The notes under the pieces are model-generated. The model did no database searches. It had not been told where the DNA came from and saw nothing but the letters and a program-made list of their open reading frames with translations. This document shows positions 1 through 5,339 of a stretch of DNA of 5,519 nt, in pieces. This DNA is from an uncultured bacterium. Its GTDB lineage: Bacteria; Actinomycetota; Coriobacteriia; Coriobacteriales; Coriobacteriaceae. The position numbers and the translations under genes were made by a program. Where the stretch lies: NCBI GenBank assembly GCA_905215755.1, contig CAJMRE010000060.1:1-5519 (forward strand), read 5' to 3'. The stretch's first letter is position 1; the number at the start of each line of letters is the position of its first letter.

Positions 1-2
1 GC

Positions 3-173
3 GATGCCGCGGTGCTCATCATCGCCCAGCGCATCTCGACTATTTTGCATGCCGACCAGATCGTGGTGCTCAAGGATGGCGAGGTCGTGGGCTTGGGCGC
101 GCACGACGAGTTGATGGAAACCTGCGAGGTATACCGCGCCATCGCGGAATCACAGATGAAGGGAGGTGAGTAG
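3..173 (+). CDS. ABC exporter half-transporter, C-terminal end (partial, degenerate-site subunit)
   Basis: Only the last 56 codons are present; the gene enters from the left edge in the frame beginning at base 3 and stops at TAG 171-173. The fragment is the end of an ABC nucleotide-binding domain. It holds the switch (H-loop) segment IIAQRIST, then ADQIVVLKDGEVVGLGAHDEL and a short C-terminal helix. The switch position is Gln where canonical ATPases have His (compare IAHRLST in the next gene). In known heterodimeric exporters such as TM287/TM288, this His-to-Gln change marks the subunit that carries the degenerate ATP site. The stop lies one base before the ATG of the second half-transporter, so the two genes are almost certainly co-transcribed and translationally coupled, and probably encode one heterodimer. 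The Walker A, Walker B and signature motifs are outside the window, so the degeneracy rests on the switch residue alone. Substrate unknown. Confidence 0.9.
   Translation, partial: DAAVLIIAQRISTILHADQIVVLKDGEVVGLGAHDELMETCEVYRAIAESQMKGGE
159..170 (+). promoter_or_regulatory. Strong Shine-Dalgarno that decides the start of the second ABC gene
   Basis: AAGGGAGGTGAG sits inside the last codons of the upstream gene, about 6 bases before ATG 175. An alternative in-frame GTG at 166 falls inside this ribosome-binding site, so it cannot be the start served by it. ATG 175 is preferred. Confidence 0.85.
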
Positions 174-174
174 C

Positions 175-2175
175 ATGACCGAGGAGCTCAAAAAGCAGGG
201 CATCGTCGATGATGCCGCGGTTGCAGAGACAGCTGAGGAGACGGGCGCCACGCCCGGCCTGGACGAAGCCGCCAAGGCGGCGGAGCGCGAGGCTCGCCGC
301 CAGGCGCTCTACGAGGAAAACGAGCGCGCCGAGGACGAGCGCGCCCGCGCCGAGGCGGAGCGCATGCGCGACGTTGACGACGAGGACGAGGACGAGACGC
401 CCCGCGACACCTGGGCGACGGTGCGCCGCCTGTGGAGCGAGGCCGCCGGCGACCATTGGCGCTTTTATATCGTGTTCGCGAGCATCGTGTTCTATGTCAT
501 CTTTAACACCGCGGCGCCGGCTTACAGCGCCCGCGTGATCGATGAACTGTGGGGGCACATGAAGCTGGCGTTTGCCAACAACACTACCTTCAGCATTACC
601 TGGGAGAACTGCGGCAGGACTATCTTCATCTACTTTTTGATTTGGACGGCCGCCGCTTCGTTCTACGCGCTCCAGAGCTTTTTGATGTCGAGCGTGGCCG
701 AACGCCTCAATCTGCGCCTGCGCAACCGCATCGCGCAAAAGCTCAACCGTCTGCCGCTCGCCTATTTTGACGCGCATCGTCCCGGCGAGGTCGTCAGCCG
801 CGCGACCAACGACCTGGACAAGATGTCCGAGAGCATGCAGCGCGGATTGCTGCAGCTGCTCGTGTCGATCGGCACGGTTGTTGGTGCTGTGAGCGTGATG
901 TTCGTGTTCAGCGTGCAGCTTACGCTCGTCTTTCTGTTCTTTACGGCACTGTCGCTGCTGGTGACGAAGGTCGTCTCGCGCCGCACACACGATGTGACGG
1001 GCGAGCGCCAGGAGTGGGTGTCCAAGATTACGAGTGCGGTCGAGGAAGGCTATTCGGGCCGTCTGGTGATTCGCGCGTTTAACCGCGAGCGTCAGAGCTC
1101 CGCTGAGGTGCACGAGGCCTCGGGCGAGCTGGCGCGCGTGAGCACCAAGGCCGACTTTATGATCAACGCCGTCGGACCCGCGGTTCGCTTTATTGGTCGC
1201 CTGGCGCAGATCGTGATCGCGCTCGTGGGCTGCAGCATGCTGGTCGCCGGCCACATGACCGTCGGCGTGTTCCAGGCGTTCTTCCAGTTTATCTACGAGG
1301 CGTCCGAACCCATGACGCAGCTGTCGTTCACTTTCAACTCGCTGCAGAGCGCGCTGGCGAGTGCGGAGCGCGTGTTCGACCTGCTCGATGAACCAGAGAT
1401 GGAGGCCGATCCGCTGCCGGACGAGGCCGCCAAGCTGCCGGGTCGCATTGAGGGCCGCGTCGCTTTTGAGCACGTGCGCTTTGGCTATTCGCCCGACAAG
1501 CCGCTTATGCGCGACGTGTCGTTTACCGCCGAGCCGGGCCAGAAGATTGCCGTGGTGGGAACCACGGGCGCAGGCAAGACGACGCTCATCAACCTGCTCA
1601 TGCGCTTTTACGAGATTGACGGCGGGCGTATTACGCTCGACGGCGTGGATACGAGCCGCATGGACCGCGGCGAGCTACGTCAGCAGTTTGGCATGGTGCT
1701 GCAAGACGCCTGGCTGTTCGACGGCACGATTGCCGAGAACATCGCCTACGGCTGCCCCGAGGCAACGCGCGAGGAGATTGTTGCGGCTGCGCGCGCCGCC
1801 CAGGTTGACTTCTTTGTGCGCACCATGCCGCAGGGCTATGACACGCGCGTGGCCAACGATGCCGAAAGCATCAGCCAGGGCCAGCGTCAGCTGCTGACCA
1901 TCGCACGCGTGCTGCTCAACAACCCGGCGATTCTCATCCTGGACGAGGCGACCTCAAGCGTGGACACGCGCACCGAGCTTGCCATCGGCCGTGCCATGGA
2001 CGCGCTTATGCGCGGGCGCACGAGCTTTGTGATCGCGCATCGCCTGTCGACGATCGTGGACGCCGACCTGATCTTGGTCATGGACCACGGCAACATTATC
2101 GAGCAGGGCACGCATAAGGAGCTGCTCGCAGCCGAGGGCGCTTATGCCGACCTCTATCTGAGTCAGTTCGCATAA
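175..2175 (+). CDS. ABC exporter half-transporter, catalytic-site subunit of a heterodimer
   Basis: A 666-residue membrane exporter subunit fusing a six-helix transmembrane domain to an ATPase domain. Residues 1-80 form a hydrophilic Ala/Glu/Arg-rich extension with an acidic run DVDDEDEDE (66-74). Hydrophobic segments lie near 95-115, 148-170, 225-245, 246-266, 336-358 and 362-384. The nucleotide-binding domain has Walker A GTTGAGKT (462-469), Q-loop Gln510, a signature ISQGQ (566-570) in place of LSGGQ, Walker B ILILDE with catalytic Glu591, D-loop SSVD (594-597) and switch His622. An intact Glu/His pair with a Q-substituted signature matches the TM288/YfiC-type partner of heterodimeric exporters. 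The upstream gene, with Gln in the switch, looks like the TM287-type partner. It probably exports drugs, lipids or peptides across the cytoplasmic membrane, but the sequence does not show the substrate. The length exceeds the usual 580-600 residues because of the N-terminal extension. The start is ATG 175, chosen from the ribosome-binding site. Confidence 0.95.
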   Translation: MTEELKKQGIVDDAAVAETAEETGATPGLDEAAKAAEREARRQALYEENERAEDERARAEAERMRDVDDEDEDETPRDTWATVRRLWSEAAGDHWRFYIVFASIVFYVIFNTAAPAYSARVIDELWGHMKLAFANNTTFSITWENCGRTIFIYFLIWTAAASFYALQSFLMSSVAERLNLRLRNRIAQKLNRLPLAYFDAHRPGEVVSRATNDLDKMSESMQRGLLQLLVSIGTVVGAVSVMFVFSVQLTLVFLFFTALSLLVTKVVSRRTHDVTGERQEWVSKITSAVEEGYSGRLVIRAFNRERQSSAEVHEASGELARVSTKADFMINAVGPAVRFIGRLAQIVIALVGCSMLVAGHMTVGVFQAFFQFIYEASEPMTQLSFTFNSLQSALASAERVFDLLDEPEMEADPLPDEAAKLPGRIEGRVAFEHVRFGYSPDKPLMRDVSFTAEPGQKIAVVGTTGAGKTTLINLLMRFYEIDGGRITLDGVDTSRMDRGELRQQFGMVLQDAWLFDGTIAENIAYGCPEATREEIVAAARAAQVDFFVRTMPQGYDTRVANDAESISQGQRQLLTIARVLLNNPAILILDEATSSVDTRTELAIGRAMDALMRGRTSFVIAHRLSTIVDADLILVMDHGNIIEQGTHKELLAAEGAYADLYLSQFA

Positions 2176-2206
2176 TGTGACAAAGGGACAGTCCCGCATG
2201 TCACAT
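2175..2206. repeat. Compound palindrome abutting the exporter stop codon
   Basis: Perfect 8-base arms ATGTGACA (2175-2182) and TGTCACAT (2199-2206) enclose a second palindrome, GGGACAGTCCC (2185-2195), centred on almost the same point. The left arm begins on the last base of the exporter TAA. There is no T-run after it on either strand, so it does not read as an ordinary intrinsic terminator; a separate, better terminator follows. It could be a repeated extragenic palindrome, an mRNA 3'-end stabiliser or a protein-binding site. My recollection that GGGACAGTCCC-type palindromes recur in Coriobacteriia and other genomes is not something I can test here. Confidence 0.7.
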
Positions 2207-2210
2207 CAAA

Positions 2211-2252
2211 AAGAAAGGCGCGCCGGGGATGAATTCCCTGGCGCGCCTTCTT
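2211..2252. terminator. Bidirectional intrinsic terminator between the exporter operon and cysE
   Basis: GGCGCGCC at 2217-2224 pairs perfectly with GGCGCGCC at 2240-2247. The stem extends inward through a G-T wobble and three G-C pairs to a 7-base loop (2229-2235), and outward through A-T pairs. Read on the minus strand, the stem is followed by TTTCTTTTT, a good termination tract for cysE. On the plus strand the tail is TTCTT, weaker but usable for the exporter operon. The placement between convergent genes fits a shared terminator. Confidence 0.85.
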
Positions 2253-2289
2253 GCGTTGATGCCGATGTCGTTTTGTGCCGCTTGCGTTC

Positions 2290-2994
2290 CTAGCGCTCGT
2301 CCACGAGCTTTGCGACGAGGGCTTTGAGCTCGGCCACCTCTCGCTCGAGTTCTTTGACGCGGCGGGCGTTCTCGGTGATGCCTTGGCGGTTGAGGGCACT
2401 CTTCTCGGCGGCGTCATCGGGCATGTACTCGCGATGCTGCTTGGCATCGAAGCTCTCCTCGAACACGCGGCAGCCGTTGCGCTTGATGATGCGTCCCGGC
2501 ACGCCCACGACGGTGCAGTTGTCGGGCACGTCCTTGACGACAACCGAGTTGCCGCCGATCTTGACGTTGTTGCCGATGCGGATGTTGCCGAGCACCTTGG
2601 CGCCCGTGCCCACGGTGACGTTGTTGCCCAGGGTGGGGTGGCGCTTGCCGGTCTCGTTGCCGGTGCCACCGAGCGTGACGCCCTGGTAGAGCACGCAGTT
2701 GTCGCCCACGATGGTGGTCTCGCCGATGACGACGCCCATGGCATGGTCGATAAAGAAATGCTTGCCGATCTGTGCCGCGGGATGAATCTCGACGCCGGTG
2801 ATGTGGCGGGTGATTTGCGAGAGCACGCGGGCGAGCGAGCGATGACCGTGCTCCCAGAGCCAGTGCTCGGGCACGTGGTTCCACTTGGCGTGCAGGCCAG
2901 GATAGGAAAGGAAGATGACCAGACCGTTTTGTGCAGCGGGGTCTTGCGCCTGGACGGTCTTGATATCCTCGCGAATGGTATTGATAAAGCTCAC
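2290..2994 (-). CDS. cysE: Serine O-acetyltransferase
   Basis: A 234-residue enzyme that transfers acetyl from acetyl-CoA to L-serine, giving O-acetylserine, the precursor that cysteine synthase converts to cysteine. It acts in the cytoplasm. A short alpha-helical N-terminal part (1-65) leads into a left-handed beta-helix of hexapeptide repeats. Recognisable motifs are GVEIHPAAQIG (67-77), FIDHAMGVVIGET (81-93) with catalytic His84, YQGVTLGGTG (103-112), KRHPTLGNN (117-125) and GVPGRII (164-170). Glu69 stands where the E. coli enzyme has catalytic Asp143; I recall Glu there in short Gram-positive CysE proteins. Residues 208-234 form a probable coiled coil, with no C-terminal Ile. The enzyme is shorter than the E. 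coli form (about 270) because the N-terminal helical domain is reduced. The GTG start at 2994 is chosen because AAGGGAGG lies 7 bases upstream; an in-frame ATG at 3081 would run across the candidate promoter. It is convergent with the exporter genes and divergent from the DedA gene. Confidence 0.95.
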   Translation of the reverse strand: MSFINTIREDIKTVQAQDPAAQNGLVIFLSYPGLHAKWNHVPEHWLWEHGHRSLARVLSQITRHITGVEIHPAAQIGKHFFIDHAMGVVIGETTIVGDNCVLYQGVTLGGTGNETGKRHPTLGNNVTVGTGAKVLGNIRIGNNVKIGGNSVVVKDVPDNCTVVGVPGRIIKRNGCRVFEESFDAKQHREYMPDDAAEKSALNRQGITENARRVKELEREVAELKALVAKLVDER

Positions 2995-3001
2995 CGGCCG
3001 C

Positions 3002-3009
3002 CCTCCCTT
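3002..3009 (-). promoter_or_regulatory. Shine-Dalgarno of cysE, selecting a GTG start
   Basis: On the minus strand AAGGGAGG lies 7 bases before GTG (2994-2992). The GTG opens the conserved beginning of the protein, SFINTIREDI. No in-frame ATG lies near this site. Confidence 0.8.
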
Positions 3010-3035
3010 AGCGCCATGGCAATGCGATTCAATAA

Positions 3036-3041
3036 AGTATA
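3036..3041 (-). promoter_or_regulatory. Candidate -10 box of the cysE promoter
   Basis: TATACT on the minus strand matches TATAAT at five of six bases. It would place the transcript start near 3029, with a leader of about 35 bases, too short for a T-box or riboswitch. The hexamer at optimal spacing upstream (CTTCCT) is a poor -35 match, and TTGTCC lies at a 22-base spacing, so the promoter may be weak or activator-dependent. Confidence 0.45.
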
Positions 3042-3137
3042 GCGATTTGCTAGGGATTAGGAAGGACAATCTTGGCGCCATTGCGCTACAGATGTCAGTT
3101 ATGCAAACTTGCTGGTAATGGAGTCATGCTTTTGTGG

Positions 3138-3171
3138 GGTTGCGCACGAGGGGGCACCGCAACCGTATACT
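3138..3171 (+). promoter_or_regulatory. Candidate promoter of the DedA gene with an internal inverted repeat
   Basis: TATACT at 3166-3171 is a good -10 hexamer and would start transcription near 3178, about 40 bases before the ATG. A perfect 7-base inverted repeat, GGTTGCG (3138-3144) and CGCAACC (3158-3164), lies immediately upstream, with a 13-base spacer, and occupies the -35/-10 interval. TTGCGC at 3140-3145 resembles a -35 but is 20 bases from the -10. The dyad could be an operator; this is inference. Confidence 0.45.
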
Positions 3172-3217
3172 GGTCAACTTGGACGTATCCGCGCCCACAA
3201 CTGAGAGGTTTTACTTC

Positions 3218-3865
3218 ATGGGTTTCATCAATTTTATCGCCGAGCTGCTTAAGGATCCGCGCACCGCGATCGCCAGCTGGATCGCCGCCGGCCCGCTTAT
3301 GGCCTACGGCTGCGTGTTCCTGATCATCTTTATCGAGACGGGCGTGGTGTTCTTCCCGTTCCTTCCTGGCGATTCACTGCTGTTTGCTTCGGGCTTCTTT
3401 GCCCACAACGGTGGCTTTAACATCGTGGCCCTGCTGGCCGTCGCATGGGCGGCTGCCATCTTGGGTGATCAGTGCAACTTTATGATCGGTCACTTCTTTG
3501 GCAAAAAGATCATCGCTTCGGGCAAGGTCAAGGCCATGACGCCCGAGCGCATTAAAAAGTCCGAGGACTTCTTGGACAAGTGGGGCCACCTGGCTATTTT
3601 CCTGGGCCGTTTCTTCCCGTTTATCCGCACTTTTGTGCCCTTTATCGCCGGCATGGGCGGCATGCACTGGCGTAACTTCGTTATCTTTAACGTGCTGGGC
3701 GGCATTACCTGGTCGACGCTCTTTACGCTGCTGGGCTACTTCTTTGGCGGCATCCCCTTTGTGCAGGAGCACTTTGAGCTGCTGATCGTCGGCATCGTTG
3801 CCGTGTCGATCATCCCGACCGTGGTCGGTCTGGTTAAGGCTAAGCTGGGCAAAAAGAACGCGTAG
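3218..3865 (+). CDS. DedA-family integral membrane protein
   Basis: A 215-residue polytopic membrane protein of the DedA/SNARE-associated (VTT) family. Some members recycle undecaprenyl phosphate or other lipid carriers across the cytoplasmic membrane, and E. coli YqjA/YghB support proton-dependent drug and alkali tolerance. The diagnostic stretches are IETGVVFFPFLPGDSLLF (39-56) and LGRFFPFIRTFVPFIAGMGG (129-148). Glu40, Asp52, Arg131 and Arg137 correspond to the residues I recall as essential in E. coli YqjA (E39, D51, R130, R136), so the protein should be functional. Hydrophobic segments lie near 24-47, 66-92, 124-146 (likely re-entrant), 152-177 and 186-207. A basic tail ends in KLGKKNA. 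ATG 3218 is chosen because GAGAGG (3203-3208) lies 9 bases upstream and the family homology begins there; earlier in-frame starts fall in the promoter region. It is transcribed alone, with its own terminator. The exact lipid substrate cannot be read from sequence. Confidence 0.93.
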   Translation: MGFINFIAELLKDPRTAIASWIAAGPLMAYGCVFLIIFIETGVVFFPFLPGDSLLFASGFFAHNGGFNIVALLAVAWAAAILGDQCNFMIGHFFGKKIIASGKVKAMTPERIKKSEDFLDKWGHLAIFLGRFFPFIRTFVPFIAGMGGMHWRNFVIFNVLGGITWSTLFTLLGYFFGGIPFVQEHFELLIVGIVAVSIIPTVVGLVKAKLGKKNA

Positions 3866-3893
3866 CTCGAGCCAGCGCGCAAACCGTGCAGTT

Positions 3894-3933
3894 GAGGCCC
3901 GTCACCGCTTACGGTGGCGGGCCTCTTTAGTTT
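3894..3933 (+). terminator. Intrinsic terminator of the DedA gene
   Basis: A 14-pair stem (3894-3907 with 3912-3925, one G-T wobble) closes a CTTA tetraloop and is followed by TTTAGTTT. It lies about 30 bases after the stop codon. It separates the DedA gene from ilvE, so the two are not an operon. Confidence 0.93.
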
Positions 3934-3966
3934 CGGTCAAATGAAAATACTTTAGTTAGTTAAAGA

Positions 3967-4001
3967 AAAACGTTTTATCCGACGCGCGTGCGGAGTACAA
4001 T
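3967..4001 (+). promoter_or_regulatory. Candidate ilvE promoter with an AAAACGTTTT palindrome
   Basis: TACAAT at 3996-4001 is a five-of-six -10 match. At 17-base spacing the upstream hexamer is TTTTAT (3973-3978), a weak -35. The perfect 10-base palindrome AAAACGTTTT (3967-3976) overlaps that hexamer, inside an AT-rich patch (3936-3978) that stands out from the GC-rich surroundings. A central CG flanked by A and T runs is the layout of LacI-family operators, so repression at this site is possible. A second small dyad, CTTTA/TAAAG (3950-3954, 3961-3965), lies just upstream. Confidence 0.5.
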
Positions 4002-4007
4002 CTCGTG

Positions 4008-4154
4008 CATGCGAATCGACGTGCCATCGGCTTTGATGCTGCTCGCGTGTCCCGTCCGGCTCTACGCTCCGGGCGTGCGACGTTGCGACGCGGTCGGCCT
4101 CGGTCCTTGCGTGCGGGTTCGCGAGTATGCAACTGTGTATGTAAGGAGCGACAT
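4008..4154 (+). other. Long ilvE leader with a possible 40-codon upstream ORF (4036-4158)
   Basis: If transcription starts from the TACAAT box, the 5' leader is about 147 bases, much longer than for the neighbouring genes. It is GC-rich. I found no convincing terminator, T-box or riboswitch fold in it. An ATG at 4036 opens a 40-codon frame that begins Met-Leu-Leu, contains 13 Leu/Val/Ile residues and ends at TGA 4156-4158, overlapping the ilvE ATG as ATGA. It lacks a clear ribosome-binding site, so it may be chance. The ilvE frame is itself open back to ATG 4005, but that extension is Arg-rich, unlike the family, and has no ribosome-binding site. Confidence 0.3.
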
Positions 4155-5207
4155 ATGACTGTCGAGAAGAAGGATATCGATTGGGGTAGCCTCGGCTTTG
4201 GCTACATGAAGACCGATTACAGCTACGAGGCCCATTGGAAGGACGGCGAGTGGGACGAGGGTGGCCTGACCACCGATCACACCCTGCATGTCTCCGAGTG
4301 CGGCGGCATCTTCCATTACTGCCAGGAGGTCTTTGAGGGCCTGAAGGCCTACACCGCCGAGGACGGCAGCATCGTCTGCTTCCGTCCCGACATGAACGCC
4401 GAGCGCATGTATAACTCTGCCCAGCGCCTCGAGATGCCCCCGTTCCCCAAGGACAAGTTCGTTGAGGCCGTCAAGCAGGTCGTCTCTGCCAACGCCGCCT
4501 GGGTTCCGCCCTTCGGCTCCGGCGCGACCCTGTACGTGCGTCCGTTTATGATCGGTTCCGGTGACGTGATCGGCGTGGCTCCCGCTCCTGAGTACACGTT
4601 CCGCATTCTCGTGACCCCGGTCGGTCCGTACTTTAAGGGTGGCCTCAAGCCCGTCAAGCTGCGCGTTTCCGAGTATGACCGTGCCGCACCGCACGGCACC
4701 GGCAACATCAAGGCCGGCCTGAACTACGCCATGTCCCTTAAGCCCACGATGGAGGCCCATCGCGAGGGCTATGCCGAGAACCTGTATCTTGACTCCGAGT
4801 CCCGTACCTATGTCGAGGAGACCGGTGGCGCCAACGTCCTGTTCGTGAAGGAGGACGGCACCCTCGTCGTTCCTCAGTCGCACACCGACTCCATCCTGCC
4901 CTCTATCACCCGTCGTTCGCTCGTTCAGGTTGCTCAGGACCTGGGCATGACCGTTGACCAACGTCCCGTCGAGTGGGCCGAGGTCAAGGCCGGTACCTTT
5001 GTCGAGTGCGGCCTGTGCGGCACCGCTGCCGTCATCTCCCCGGTTGGCGAGATTGACAACAAGGTTTACGGTGCCGACGAGACCGTGACCTTCCCGGCTG
5101 GCTACACCGAGATCGGTCCTGTGATGAAGAAGCTCCGCGAGACCCTGACTGGTATCCAGTCTGGTGCTGTCGAGGATAAGCACAACTGGGTTTACACCGT
5201 CGCGTAA
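4155..5207 (+). CDS. ilvE: Branched-chain amino acid aminotransferase
   Basis: A 350-residue fold-type IV PLP enzyme that reversibly transfers the amino group between leucine, isoleucine or valine and 2-oxoglutarate. This is the last step of branched-chain amino acid synthesis or the first of their breakdown. It is cytoplasmic. Family hallmarks are FEGLKAY (60-66), FRPDMNAERM (76-85), LYVRPFMIG (126-134), the PLP-lysine segment GTGNIKAGLNYA (181-192) with Lys186, YVEETGGANVLFV (219-231) with Glu222 placed to contact the PLP ring nitrogen, SILPSITRRS (246-255) and CGTAAVISPVG (288-298). The length is normal for the longer bacterial/eukaryotic BCAT group. ATG 4155 is supported by AAGGAG (4143-4148), 6 bases upstream. 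The frame is open back to 4005, but the extra 50 residues are Arg-rich, unlike the family. A CGLC pair (285-288) sits by the active-site loop. It is transcribed alone, from a candidate promoter at 3967-4001 to a terminator at 5270. Confidence 0.96.
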   Translation: MTVEKKDIDWGSLGFGYMKTDYSYEAHWKDGEWDEGGLTTDHTLHVSECGGIFHYCQEVFEGLKAYTAEDGSIVCFRPDMNAERMYNSAQRLEMPPFPKDKFVEAVKQVVSANAAWVPPFGSGATLYVRPFMIGSGDVIGVAPAPEYTFRILVTPVGPYFKGGLKPVKLRVSEYDRAAPHGTGNIKAGLNYAMSLKPTMEAHREGYAENLYLDSESRTYVEETGGANVLFVKEDGTLVVPQSHTDSILPSITRRSLVQVAQDLGMTVDQRPVEWAEVKAGTFVECGLCGTAAVISPVGEIDNKVYGADETVTFPAGYTEIGPVMKKLRETLTGIQSGAVEDKHNWVYTVA

Positions 5208-5232
5208 GCTGTCTTAGCTGTCCGGCCCGAGG

Positions 5233-5339
5233 GCGACCTTCCTTTCCGGCGCGTCCTCGGACATGAAAGAACCTCCGCTGCGCACTTCGTGCGGCGGAGG
5301 TTTTTTCGTCCCGCGGAGTGCGCCGGAAAGGAAGGCCGC
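5233..5339. repeat. Nested inverted repeat enclosing the ilvE terminator
   Basis: CCTTCCTTTCCGGCGC (5237-5252) and GCGCCGGAAAGGAAGG (5320-5335) are perfect 16-base complements. One mismatch and three further pairs extend them outward (5233-5235 with 5337-5339), and a looser stretch of pairing continues inward. The ilvE terminator hairpin lies between them. No target-site duplication is visible at the edges and no coding sequence lies inside. It could be a small miniature element, a long 3' RNA structure, or an arrangement of overlapping signals. Confidence 0.75.
5270..5306 (+). terminator. Intrinsic terminator of ilvE
   Basis: CCTCCGC (5272-5278) pairs with GCGGAGG (5294-5300). The stem continues, after a two-base bulge, as CGCAC (5281-5285) with GTGCG (5289-5293) around a 3-base loop, and is followed by six T. 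Two A bases before the stem can pair with the first T bases, so the hairpin is partly symmetric, but the T-tail favours rightward transcripts. It lies about 60 bases after the ilvE stop. Confidence 0.93.

Noticed and set aside
70..1473. 467-residue open frame on the minus strand
   Set aside because: Antisense to the ABC exporter gene. It is His/Arg/Ala-rich without domain character, and its openness follows from GC-rich codon bias of the real gene.
2991..3017. Eight-codon minus-strand ORF (ATG 3017 to TGA 2991) overlapping the cysE start as GTGA
   Set aside because: Spans the cysE Shine-Dalgarno and has no ribosome-binding site of its own; too short to distinguish from chance.
2275..3042. 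255-residue open frame on the plus strand
   Set aside because: Antisense to cysE and overlapping its Shine-Dalgarno; shadow of the real gene.
2995..3081. Longer CysE starting at ATG 3081 (29 extra residues)
   Set aside because: The extension would run through the candidate -10 box and the strong Shine-Dalgarno. The conserved protein starts at GTG 2994.
4005..4154. 50-residue N-terminal extension of IlvE
   Set aside because: Arg-rich, unlike any aminotransferase N-terminus. ATG 4155 has AAGGAG at ideal spacing, and 4005 lies at the predicted transcript start.
4008..4154. T-box or riboswitch upstream of ilvE
   Set aside because: No T-box core sequence, no recognisable aptamer elements and no terminator/antiterminator pair found by eye.
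4062..5183. 373-residue open frame on the minus strand
   Set aside because: Fully antisense to ilvE, whose motifs are unmistakable. Low-complexity Gly/Leu/Val/Asp composition and no ribosome-binding site.
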